Shown here: positions 1-5,720 of the stretch, piece by piece | How positions within the stretch are numbered: position 1 is the stretch's first letter | Layout: each line of letters opens with the position of its first letter | NCBI GenBank assembly: GCA_937873245.1 | Contig: CALMVY010000120.1 | Location: forward strand, 1 to 6,721 | Direction: 5' to 3' | DNA from: an uncultured Arthrobacter sp. | GTDB lineage: Bacteria > Actinomycetota > Actinomycetes > Actinomycetales > Micrococcaceae | DNA length: 6,721 bases | Notes under the pieces: model-generated | What the model was told of the DNA's origin: nothing | What the model saw: the letters and a program-made list of their open reading frames with translations, nothing else | Databases searched by the model: none | Made by a program: the position numbers and the translations under genes

Positions 1-111
1 CGAGGCGCGGCGAGCAACGTCGACCTGGGAGCGGAGGACCTGGAGGAGCTCGTGCGCCGGTTCGAGTCGCTCTATCGCGACTGCGTGGGCGCGGAGTTCC
101 CGCAGGACTGA
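1..111 (+). CDS. ppdK: 3' end of a pyruvate phosphate dikinase-like gene, ending early (partial, 5' end outside window)
   Basis: Frame 1 reads without a stop from the window edge to TGA at 109-111 (36 codons). The translation contains AEDLEELVRRF, then ESLYRD and GAEFPQD. From memory of the family, this matches the N-terminal nucleotide-binding region of pyruvate phosphate dikinase, where an acidic helix is followed by a G-x-x-FPQ(D/E)P..QL motif about 200 residues into a protein of nearly 900. Here the stop falls immediately after FPQD, where the family continues for hundreds of residues. No other frame downstream resumes the homology, and the convergent cls gene ends 11 bases later. So either the gene is broken (deletion or rearrangement) or it encodes a short stand-alone N-terminal domain. 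PPDK interconverts pyruvate and phosphoenolpyruvate with ATP and phosphate; a product ending here could not carry the phosphohistidine or pyruvate-binding domains in the usual order. The family call rests on about 30 residues. Confidence 0.65.
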   Translation, partial: RGAASNVDLGAEDLEELVRRFESLYRDCVGAEFPQD

Positions 112-122
112 CGCCGTGCGGG

Positions 123-1598
123 CTACTGCAGGGTGGCCGTCAGCCGTGCCACGTTGTCCACGTATTTGTCCCCCATCGACCGCTTCATCCAGTCCTCAAG
201 GGTCAGTTCGTGCGAAATGCCCCGGTACGTGTCCTCCACCGCGCTGATCCGCCGCACGATGTCCTCGCCCAGGAGCATCACCGAGACCTCGAGGTTCAGC
301 GAGAAGGACCGCATGTCCATGTTGCTCGAGCCCAGCACGGCCACGTCGTTGTCGATAGTGAAGTGTTTGGCGTGCAGCACAAACGGGGCCTTGTACAGGT
401 AGATCCGCACTCCGGCTTCAAGGAGCGCCTCGTAGTAGGACTGCTGGGCGTGGTGGACCAGGAACTGGTCGCCTTTTTCCGAGACGAAGAGCTCGACGTC
501 GACGCCGCGCTGCGCCGCCGTCGTCACCGCGTACAGCAGCGAGTCGTCCGGGACGAAGTAGGGGCTGCAGATCGAGATTTTGTGCTGCGCCGAGTAGATG
601 AGCGTGTTGAAGAGCCGCAGGTTGTTTTCGGTGATGAAGCCGGGGCCGCTGGGCACAACCTGGGCCGTGATGTTGCCGGCATGCAGTTCGGGCCGGTGTG
701 CGAGCTGGGCCTCGAGCGACTCGTCGGTCTCGCTGAGCCAGTCGGTGGCGAAGACGACGTTGAGGGTGGTGACGATCGGTCCGTGCATGCAGGCCATCAG
801 CTCGACCCATTCGCGGCCCACCTTGCGGTGCCGCGGGTTGTTGTAGGAAGGCTCGATCAGGTTCTGCGAACCGGTGAAGGCCACTTCGCCGTCGATCACC
901 ATGATCTTGCGGTGGTTGCGCAGGTCCGGGCGGCGCCACTGCCCATGCACGGGACGCAGCGGCAGCATGGGCCGCCAGCGGATCTTGCTGGCCTTGAGCC
1001 GGGCGATCAGCTTGCTGTAGCCCTTGATGCGCAGGGTTCCCAGGTGGTCGAACAGGAGGCGGACTTCGACGCCGCGCTCGGCGGCCTCTTCCATCGCGGT
1101 CAGCAGATCGTCCGTGACGTGGTCCGAGCTCAGGATGTAGAACTCGGCATTGACGAAAGACTCCGCTTTCCGGACGGCGGCCGCCATCGCCTTGATCGAG
1201 TCCGGGTAGCCGGGCAGGAGCTCCACGTGGTTGCCGTCCACCATCGGCAGCGAGCCCAGGGTCTTGTTCAGTTCTGCCGCGGAGGACACCCATTCCGGGC
1301 CTTCGTAGCGGCTTTCCAGCATCGCCAGCTGGGACGTGCCGGCGCGGACCCGGGTGTTCACGGCGTCCTGCTGCGCCCGGCGTTTGCGGGAGAGCCGGAA
1401 GTTGCCGAAAAGCAGGAACAGGACCAGGCCCACGGCCGGGACGAAGAAGATGATCAGCAGCCAGGCCATCGCCGTGGTGGGGCGGCGGTTTCCCGGGATA
1501 ATGCCGAGGGCCAGCACCCGGATCGCGAGGTCCACCACGGTCATGATCAGGATCACCCAGGACGGGAGTGATTCCGCCAGCGAAAACGGCCACAGCAC
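123..1598 (-). CDS. cls: Cardiolipin synthase, phospholipase D superfamily
   Basis: Membrane enzyme joining two phosphatidylglycerol molecules (or PG with another phospholipid donor) into cardiolipin at the cytoplasmic membrane. With the GTG start at 1598 it is 491 residues, the usual bacterial Cls length. Two N-terminal membrane segments (about residues 12-35 and 43-65, separated by a short IPGNRRPTT loop) anchor it. Two HKD motifs follow: HRKIMVID (His229, Lys231, Asp236, then GSQN) and HAKHFTID (His409, Lys411, Asp416, then GSSN). Both catalytic triads are intact. The GTG was chosen because a strong Shine-Dalgarno GAGGGG (minus strand of 1606-1611) lies 7 bases upstream. An in-frame TTG at 1655 would add 19 residues without membrane character and falls at or upstream of the likely transcription start. 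The gene is convergent with the PPDK-like fragment and divergent from pabC. Function is confident; which Cls subtype (ClsA-like) is inference. Confidence 0.93.
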   Translation of the reverse strand: MLWPFSLAESLPSWVILIMTVVDLAIRVLALGIIPGNRRPTTAMAWLLIIFFVPAVGLVLFLLFGNFRLSRKRRAQQDAVNTRVRAGTSQLAMLESRYEGPEWVSSAAELNKTLGSLPMVDGNHVELLPGYPDSIKAMAAAVRKAESFVNAEFYILSSDHVTDDLLTAMEEAAERGVEVRLLFDHLGTLRIKGYSKLIARLKASKIRWRPMLPLRPVHGQWRRPDLRNHRKIMVIDGEVAFTGSQNLIEPSYNNPRHRKVGREWVELMACMHGPIVTTLNVVFATDWLSETDESLEAQLAHRPELHAGNITAQVVPSGPGFITENNLRLFNTLIYSAQHKISICSPYFVPDDSLLYAVTTAAQRGVDVELFVSEKGDQFLVHHAQQSYYEALLEAGVRIYLYKAPFVLHAKHFTIDNDVAVLGSSNMDMRSFSLNLEVSVMLLGEDIVRRISAVEDTYRGISHELTLEDWMKRSMGDKYVDNVARLTATLQ

Positions 1599-1605
1599 AG
1601 GCGTA

Positions 1606-1611
1606 CCCCTC
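1606..1611 (-). promoter_or_regulatory. Ribosome binding site deciding the cls start
   Basis: The minus strand reads GAGGGG here, 7 bases before the GTG at 1596-1598. This near-ideal spacing and complementarity to the 16S rRNA tail favours GTG 1598 over the upstream TTG at 1653-1655, which has only a poor purine stretch before it. Confidence 0.7.
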
Positions 1612-1641
1612 AGGTTCCAGACCCGCGGAACAGTTCCGGAA

Positions 1642-1673
1642 CGGGCAACGGTCAAATCCTATCCCGTTGCCCG
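1642..1673. repeat. Perfect 10-bp inverted repeat in the cls/pabC divergent promoter region (operator candidate)
   Basis: The arms CGGGCAACGG (1642-1651) and CCGTTGCCCG (1664-1673) are exact reverse complements separated by 12 bases. The spacer contains the probable cls -10 hexamer (TAGGAT on the minus strand, 1656-1661), and the right arm ends 6 bases before a -10-like hexamer for pabC. The position suits a regulator binding site acting on both genes, but it could also be a hairpin in a leader transcript. The sequence is seen directly; the role is inferred and no regulator is identified. Confidence 0.5.
1656..1661 (-). promoter_or_regulatory. Candidate -10 element for cls
   Basis: The minus strand reads TAGGAT, fitting the actinobacterial TAnnnT pattern with four of six matches to TATAAT. 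Transcription would begin near 1649, leaving a leader of about 50 bases that includes the GAGGGG ribosome binding site. No good -35 hexamer is visible at the right distance. Confidence 0.35.
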
Positions 1674-1679
1674 CCGCAC

Positions 1680-1685
1680 TAAGCT
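1680..1685 (+). promoter_or_regulatory. Candidate -10 element for pabC (possible leaderless mRNA)
   Basis: TAAGCT fits TAnnnT and ends 6 bases before the ATG at 1692, so transcription could start on the initiation codon itself. The lack of a clear Shine-Dalgarno before this ATG (only GAAG, close to the start) agrees with leaderless translation, which is common in actinobacteria. The hexamer is weak and there is no -35. Confidence 0.3.
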
Positions 1686-1691
1686 GAAGCC

Positions 1692-2654
1692 ATGACTTCT
1701 CCTGCCGCCGTCCCCTCCACCGCCACGGTGCTGGTCTTCCTCGACCCCGCCTTCGAGGAGGGCCGGCTGGCCGATGCGTCCAAGCCGCAACTGATGGCGA
1801 CCGACCAGGGCGCCACCCGCGGCGACGGGGTTTTCGAGTCGCTGCTGGCCGTCGGCGGGCAACCCCGCAAGCTCCAGGCGCACCTGGACCGGCTGGCCGG
1901 ATCCGCACGGCTGCTGGAGCTGGACATCCCCGCGGAGGAAGCCTGGCGCCGCGCCATCGCGACGGCCATCAGCGAATACCGAAGCCAGCACGTGCCGGGG
2001 TACGAGGCAATTGATGACGACGAGCTCGTGGTCAAGCTGCTCGTGACCCGCGGCGCCGAAGCCGCGGCCGCCCCCACCTGCTGGGTCCAGGCGTCCGCCC
2101 CCGGCCCCGCCGGGCGGCGGCAACGCGAGACCGGCGTCGACGTGATCCTGCTGGACCGCGGCTACGACAGCGAAGTCGGCGAACGCGCCCCGTGGCTGCT
2201 CATGGGCGCCAAGACGCTGTCCTACGCCGTCAACATGGCCGCGCTGCGGTACGCGCACGCCCACGGCGCGGACGACGTCATCTTCACCTCCTCGGACGGC
2301 CGGGTCCTGGAGGGTCCGACGTCCACCGTGCTGCTCGCGCACCTGGAGACCTCCGACGACGGGGCCGGCGGGCTCCGCACCATCCGGCGCCTCATCACCC
2401 CCCAGCTCGACAGCGGGATCCTGCCCGGCACCTCGCAGGGCGCCTTGTTCACCGCAGCCAAGGCCGCCGGCTGGGAGCTGGGCTACGGCCCGCTGGAGCC
2501 CCATGACCTCTACGACGCCGACGCCGTCTGGCTGATCTCCAGCATCCGGCTGCTGGCGCCCGTCAACCACATCGACGGCAAGGAAATCGGTACCCCGGAG
2601 CTGCGCCGGCAGCTCACGGCCGAGCTCAACGCGCTCTACGCCACCATCGAGTAG
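1692..2654 (+). CDS. pabC: Aminodeoxychorismate lyase / class IV aminotransferase-fold PLP enzyme
   Basis: A 320-residue fold-type IV PLP enzyme. The most likely role is cleavage of 4-amino-4-deoxychorismate to p-aminobenzoate and pyruvate, in the cytosolic folate pathway. Visible family marks in order: TRGDGVFES (42-50) near the N-terminus, a conserved arginine-containing helix (LQAHLDRL, 61-68), the PLP-binding lysine in GAKTLSY (Lys174), DDVIFTSSDGRVLEGPTS (194-211) with Glu207 facing the PLP ring nitrogen, and LDSGILPGTSQGALF (239-253), the phosphate-side loop. The length is somewhat above that of short PabC proteins because of an N-terminal extension and an Ala/Pro/Arg-rich stretch at about 122-147. 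Branched-chain or D-amino acid transaminases share this fold, so substrate is inferred from overall resemblance and no pab neighbours are present to confirm it. The gene diverges from cls and is convergent with the glycosyltransferase, with a 9-base gap between stops. Confidence 0.8.
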   Translation: MTSPAAVPSTATVLVFLDPAFEEGRLADASKPQLMATDQGATRGDGVFESLLAVGGQPRKLQAHLDRLAGSARLLELDIPAEEAWRRAIATAISEYRSQHVPGYEAIDDDELVVKLLVTRGAEAAAAPTCWVQASAPGPAGRRQRETGVDVILLDRGYDSEVGERAPWLLMGAKTLSYAVNMAALRYAHAHGADDVIFTSSDGRVLEGPTSTVLLAHLETSDDGAGGLRTIRRLITPQLDSGILPGTSQGALFTAAKAAGWELGYGPLEPHDLYDADAVWLISSIRLLAPVNHIDGKEIGTPELRRQLTAELNALYATIE

Positions 2655-2663
2655 CCCACGCCG

Positions 2664-4130
2664 TCAGACATCCAACGCGGGGTCACTTCGCGCCGGTCCG
2701 GCGGCCTCCGATAGGCGCAAAGTGACCCCGCGTTGCAGGGCCACCGGCGCGGAGGAGGAAAGGCCTGCCCCGTCCTTGTGTGCCGCCTGGGACCACGCTC
2801 TCCGGAGCGCCCGCCAGGCGTCGTCGTCGGGCATTCCGGACGACGTGACGGCGACGGCGGCCGCGCCTCCCGAGACGGATACCTCCGGCCCGCCCGCCAG
2901 TCGGCGGCGAAGATGGTGCCGCAGTTCCTGGCCCAGGGCAGCGGCCATGGCCAGGCTGGTGAACACGGAATACAAAGGGATCAGCGGCAGCGCCCATACC
3001 TGCCGCAGATTTTTCCACGCCCGGTCCATGCCCACGGTGCCCACTGTCAGCACGAGCGTCACGATGACGCCCCAGCCCAGGACCGCCCAGGCGTCGCTGC
3101 CGAGCGGGTCGTAACCCAGGACGAGCAGGAACGCCAGGCCGAGGATCAGCACCATCTGGACCAGGGGCCGGACCACCATGGTGACGGCGTTGAAGAGCAG
3201 ATGGGCGCCAAACCTGCCGTGCCGGAGATTGCCGATCACGCCCTTGTGGACGGCCATGGTCTGCAGCAGCCCGCGGGCCCGCCGGACCCGCTGCCGCCAC
3301 AGTGCGGCGATGGTGGACGGGGACTCCGCGTAGACGAGCGCCCGGGGCGCGAAGACAACGCGGTAACCCGCCCTGTGCACCCGCCATGTCAGTTCCAGGT
3401 CCTCGCCCACCGTATCCTCGCGGAACAGGCCGACTTCCTCCACCACCTTGCGCGGGAAAGCCACGATGTTGCCGGAGACGGCGGGCAGGCAGCCCATCAT
3501 GCTCAGGGCACGCCGGACCATGCCGGCGCCGATGTGGCTGATGAAGGGCAACATCCGGGTCTGGGCCCGGTTGAGGTTCACCGGGCGGTCATCCCCGCAG
3601 ACCGCCCCGGTGCGCCCGTCCTCGAAGCCCTGGAGCATCTCCTCGACGGTGTGCCGGGAGAAAATGCCGTCCGCGTCGACGAACATCAGAACGTCGCCGG
3701 CGGCGTTCCGGATTCCCAGGTTCAGCGCGGCCGCCTTGCCGGCGTTGGTCTGTGTCAGTACCTTGATCCGCGGATCCCCGGCGGCGAGTTCCGCCATCAG
3801 CTGCGCCGTGTTGTCGGTGGAGCCGTCGTCCACGAGGATCACCTCGTACCGGTCATACCGGGTGAGCTGGATCGACCGGACACAGTTCGCGATCACGGTT
3901 GCCTCATTGCAGGCCGGCACGATGACCGACACGCTGGGCCATTGATCGTGCAGCGTGGGGACGTCGCGGCGCCGCCGGCCGGCGGCACGGATTTCGAACC
4001 AGGCGGAGAGCGGCAGCACCAGCAGTGTCACCAGCCCGAACACCAGGACCGGCACGCCGAGCACGAGGAACACGAACCGGGCGCCGGGGAGGGCGGCGGC
4101 GAAGACCGCATCAAACAAGGACATCGGCAT
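2664..4130 (-). CDS. Membrane glycosyltransferase family 2, hyaluronan/chitin/poly-GlcNAc synthase-like
   Basis: A 488-residue inverting glycosyltransferase expected to transfer sugars from a nucleotide-sugar donor at the cytoplasmic face and probably extrude a polymer. One N-terminal membrane segment lies at about 17-44. The cytosolic GT-A domain (about 65-290) follows, with SVIVPACNE, VDDGSTDNT (Asp101/102), the metal-binding DAD in FVDADG (152-154), VGED (241-244, catalytic base Asp244) and a QRVRR motif (280-284) in the place of the processive-enzyme Q-x-x-R-W. Three or so membrane segments come next at about 312-338, 347-368 and 379-399. The residues after about 400 form a hydrophilic, low-conservation tail, and its last 23 codons are encoded by a large inverted repeat. 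The gene overlaps the ATP-grasp gene by 20 bases, so translation is probably coupled. ATG at 4124 is an equally possible start, with GGGGG 9 bases upstream. The sugar specificity and product cannot be read from the sequence. Confidence 0.88.
   Translation of the reverse strand: MPMSLFDAVFAAALPGARFVFLVLGVPVLVFGLVTLLVLPLSAWFEIRAAGRRRRDVPTLHDQWPSVSVIVPACNEATVIANCVRSIQLTRYDRYEVILVDDGSTDNTAQLMAELAAGDPRIKVLTQTNAGKAAALNLGIRNAAGDVLMFVDADGIFSRHTVEEMLQGFEDGRTGAVCGDDRPVNLNRAQTRMLPFISHIGAGMVRRALSMMGCLPAVSGNIVAFPRKVVEEVGLFREDTVGEDLELTWRVHRAGYRVVFAPRALVYAESPSTIAALWRQRVRRARGLLQTMAVHKGVIGNLRHGRFGAHLLFNAVTMVVRPLVQMVLILGLAFLLVLGYDPLGSDAWAVLGWGVIVTLVLTVGTVGMDRAWKNLRQVWALPLIPLYSVFTSLAMAAALGQELRHHLRRRLAGGPEVSVSGGAAAVAVTSSGMPDDDAWRALRRAWSQAAHKDGAGLSSSAPVALQRGVTLRLSEAAGPARSDPALDV
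2673..2735. repeat. Long inverted repeat (22-bp arms) at the end of the glycosyltransferase gene
   Basis: The arms at 2673-2694 and 2714-2735 are reverse complements at 21 of 22 positions (only 2689/2719 differ), around a 19-base loop. Each arm has the core CGCGGGGTCACTT or its complement. It starts 19 bases after the pabC stop and encodes glycosyltransferase residues 466 onward, ending 7 bases before that gene's stop. It has no T-tract, so it is not a textbook intrinsic terminator, but it could stall transcription from both sides. Its size and form resemble a dispersed REP-type palindromic element; whether it is repeated elsewhere in the genome cannot be seen from one window. Confidence 0.8.
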
Positions 4131-5055
4131 ACGCCCCCGTGCCGTGCCGGAAGGACGCCGGGTTGAAGGACGGCAGGGCGAAGGACGCCAGCACGGCGTC
4201 GAGCAGTTCCGGCGCCTGGCCGCTGTTCGAGCCGAACCGGGCGTTCACCTCGAGTACCACGGGCGTCCCGTCCGAGCGGCGGCGGACGTCCACGTCCACC
4301 GGACCCGTGAGGCCCAGCGAACGGACCGCGGCCATCGCCACGTTGCCGACGTCGATCGCTTCGCCTGCTTCGGCCCGGCGGGTGGCGACGGCGTTCCCGA
4401 CGTTGCCTTGTGCCAGCTCCGTCTTCTCCACGACGACGACGAACGGTGCCGCGCTGTTGTGCGCGGGGGTGCCGAACACCATGGGTCCATACTCGGTGCC
4501 GGGAATGAACTCCTGGACGATCTGCCCGTCCGGGAGATGGTGCCAGTCCACGTCCGTGCTGCCGTCGATGACGATCACGCCGCGCCCGCCGCGGGACACC
4601 CGGGGCTTGACGACGACAGGTCCACCCAGCGCCTCCATGGCCGCCTCCGCGTCGGCGAAGTCGCCGGGCACGCCGAACCGCGGCACGGGAACCCCGGCCG
4701 ACTGCAGTTGCCACGCGGTGAAGAGCTTGTCGTTGGCGACCGCCACCGGCCCGGGACCGCCGATGATCACGCGGACCTCCGCCCCGAACGCCGCCCGGAA
4801 CGCCGCAAGCTGCGGGAGTTCCTCGCTGACGGTGGGGATCACCAGATTGATGCCGTCCTGGACCACCAGCCGGCGGAGCGCCGAAACCAGCTCCGGGTCC
4901 GACGCGGGCGGGACAGGGACGGCCGTGAGGCCCGCCCCGGCGGGAAGTTCGCACACGTCGGTGCCGAGGACGGGAATACCGCGGGCCTTCAGTTGGGCCG
5001 CGATGGCACGGCCCGCCGGCCCGCCCGCGCCGGTGACCAGGGCGCGGGGCTTCAC
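4111..5055 (-). CDS. ATP-grasp ligase with N-terminal Rossmann-like domain (CarB-like)
   Basis: A 314-residue member of the ATP-grasp superfamily, whose members use ATP to activate a carboxylate as acyl-phosphate and join it to an amine, thiol or similar group. Residues 1-100 form a pre-ATP-grasp Rossmann-like domain beginning ALVTGAGGPAGRAIA. The ATP-grasp core then shows NDK (Lys110), VVVKPRVSRGGRGV (Lys150 and the flexible glycine loop 156-159), the hinge-region QEFIPGTEY (181-189), and the metal-binding pair in VVLEVNARFGSNSG (Glu269, Asn271). All expected catalytic residues are present. Resemblance is to stand-alone carbamoyl-phosphate-synthase-large-chain-like proteins rather than to CarB itself, which is about three times longer. 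The GTG start at 5055 overlaps the stop of the upstream 42-residue peptide gene as GTGA, and the 3' end overlaps the glycosyltransferase gene by 20 bases. The ligand is unknown; an amino acid or sugar-acid carboxylate on an envelope glycan is one guess. Confidence 0.85.
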   Translation of the reverse strand: MKPRALVTGAGGPAGRAIAAQLKARGIPVLGTDVCELPAGAGLTAVPVPPASDPELVSALRRLVVQDGINLVIPTVSEELPQLAAFRAAFGAEVRVIIGGPGPVAVANDKLFTAWQLQSAGVPVPRFGVPGDFADAEAAMEALGGPVVVKPRVSRGGRGVIVIDGSTDVDWHHLPDGQIVQEFIPGTEYGPMVFGTPAHNSAAPFVVVVEKTELAQGNVGNAVATRRAEAGEAIDVGNVAMAAVRSLGLTGPVDVDVRRRSDGTPVVLEVNARFGSNSGQAPELLDAVLASFALPSFNPASFRHGTGAYADVLV

Positions 5056-5180
5056 AGCTTGTCCATTTCCGCGTTCAGGAGCCGGACGGGCTCATCGGTT
5101 TCGGCGCCCCTGCGGCCGGCGGCGGCAGCGGCCAGGAAGGTGATCAGGAAAACAATGAGCAAGACAGATATCGAGACCAT
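5052..5180 (-). CDS. 42-residue single-pass membrane peptide (unrecognised)
   Basis: A short reading frame from ATG at 5180 to TGA at 5052-5054. Residues 2-22 form one hydrophobic segment (SISVLLIVFLITFLAAAAAG). It is followed by Arg23-Arg24 and a hydrophilic tail ending NAEMDKL, so the positive-inside rule puts the N-terminus outside and the tail in the cytoplasm. There is no signal peptidase site of convincing form. The stop overlaps the GTG of the ATP-grasp gene by four bases (GTGA), a strong sign that it is translated and coupled. AGGA stands about 11 bases before the ATG, a slightly long spacing. The frame stays open upstream to an ATG at 5372, but the extra 64 residues are rich in Cys, Arg, Pro and His and look non-coding, so the short form is preferred. 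It may anchor or assist the ligase/glycosyltransferase pair, or be a substrate of the ligase; neither is shown. Confidence 0.6.
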   Translation of the reverse strand: MVSISVLLIVFLITFLAAAAAGRRGAETDEPVRLLNAEMDKL

Positions 5181-5268
5181 GGAAATCTCATTCCTTCGTA
5201 GAAGTACCGGCTGTGCCGTGTGTGGTCTCAGTCCGGGGCATCTCCGGCAGGGCGCATGGCTGCAACCG

Positions 5269-5290
5269 GCGCCACCGTGATCGGTGGCGC
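5269..5290. repeat. Perfect 9-bp hairpin upstream of the peptide/ATP-grasp/glycosyltransferase operon
   Basis: GCGCCACCG (5269-5277) and CGGTGGCGC (5282-5290) are exact reverse complements around a 4-base loop. On the minus strand it lies about 90 bases before the start of the 42-residue peptide gene, so it would be a strong leader hairpin or an operator. No T-tract follows on either strand, so an ordinary intrinsic terminator is unlikely. Confidence 0.6.
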
Positions 5291-5414
5291 GCATTTCCGG
5301 GCACTGACTTCTGGGCGTTGACCAGCGCAGATGTTGCACAGCGCGATTGCCCCCCGGCATGTTGCGTGGCATGTGGGACCTTCTGGAGACCTGGGATTTG
5401 CTCTTCCAGTAAAG

Positions 5415-5497
5415 GTGAGTCGCCTATCAGAAAACCCGCGTAGGAACTACTTGAACTTCATTGACCAGAATGAGCTGCCGGTGCGGGTAGTACTCAC
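5415..5497. repeat. Three nested inverted repeats in a low-GC patch (possible structured RNA)
   Basis: Outer pair GTGAGT (5415-5420) with ACTCAC (5492-5497); middle pair ACCCGC (5434-5439) with GCGGGT (5483-5488), extendable by two G-U wobbles if RNA is read from the plus strand; inner pair TCATT (5458-5462) with AATGA (5469-5473) around a 6-base loop. All three can form together. Each alone is short, so chance is a real alternative, and the strand that would be transcribed is unknown. Confidence 0.35.
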
Positions 5498-5711
5498 AAT
5501 GGATACTTTGACTACGCGAATTGGTCCTTCCTGCATTGCCCGTGATTATCGGCTTCTTCGTCGTGGGGCGCCCCTGCCAAATGGATATAAGCTCGGCCAG
5601 CCACCCCCGGCTCAGGGCCGCGCTCCGGTAGTTGTTCAGGTAGTTTCCGCCCCGAGTCCGGCGGATTCCGTTACTTAACATGACGGCGGCGGTGCGGGCC
5701 GGCGTCGCGGG

Positions 5712-5720
5712 TGTTACGTT
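5712..5720 (+). promoter_or_regulatory. Candidate extended -10 promoter of the SAM-regulated operon
   Basis: TG-T-TACGTT combines an upstream TG with a TAnnnT hexamer (5715-5720). Transcription would begin near 5727, the first base of the riboswitch P1 stem, which is an economical fit. No -35 hexamer is recognisable at 17-18 bases. Alternatives are TAACAT at 5676-5681 and TATAAG at 5586-5591, both giving a longer leader. Confidence 0.35.

Noticed and set aside
210..1571. Long open frame on the plus strand antisense to cls
   Set aside because: Composition (rich in Val, His, Gln, Asp, Arg without motifs) is typical of a frame opposite a high-GC gene; the cls frame has two intact HKD motifs.
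1599..1655. TTG-initiated 19-residue N-terminal extension of cardiolipin synthase
   Set aside because: The GTG at 1598 has a strong GAGGGG at ideal spacing, and the TTG falls at or upstream of the likely transcription start.
1650..1655. TTGACC on the minus strand as a -35 box for cls
   Set aside because: At 17-base spacing the matching hexamer is TGTTCC, a poor -10; TAGGAT just upstream is a better -10 on its own.
2673..2735. Inverted repeat read as ends of an insertion sequence
   Set aside because: The interior is only 19 bases, with no transposase frame and no visible target duplication; at most it is a small palindromic element.
2733..4166. Long plus-strand frame opposite the glycosyltransferase gene
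   Set aside because: It is rich in His, Gln, Arg, Pro and Gly with no recognisable domain; it mirrors the codon bias of the real gene on the other strand.
5181..5372. 64-residue N-terminal extension of the small membrane peptide
   Set aside because: The extension is rich in Cys, Arg, His and Pro, crosses the perfect hairpin at 5269-5290 and has no protein-like pattern; the 42-residue form starts right at the hydrophobic segment.
5565..5574. GGGGCGCCCC perfect palindrome as a regulator site
   Set aside because: Ten-base GC palindromes are common by chance in such DNA and it has no partner site or promoter alignment.
5627..5645. GGTAGTT direct repeat with 12-base spacing
   Set aside because: Only two seven-base copies, not clearly aligned with a promoter; too weak to call an operator.
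5331..5678. 115-codon plus-strand frame in the intergenic region
   Set aside because: No motif, no clear ribosome binding site, and it spans the low-GC patch with inverted repeats; nothing supports translation.
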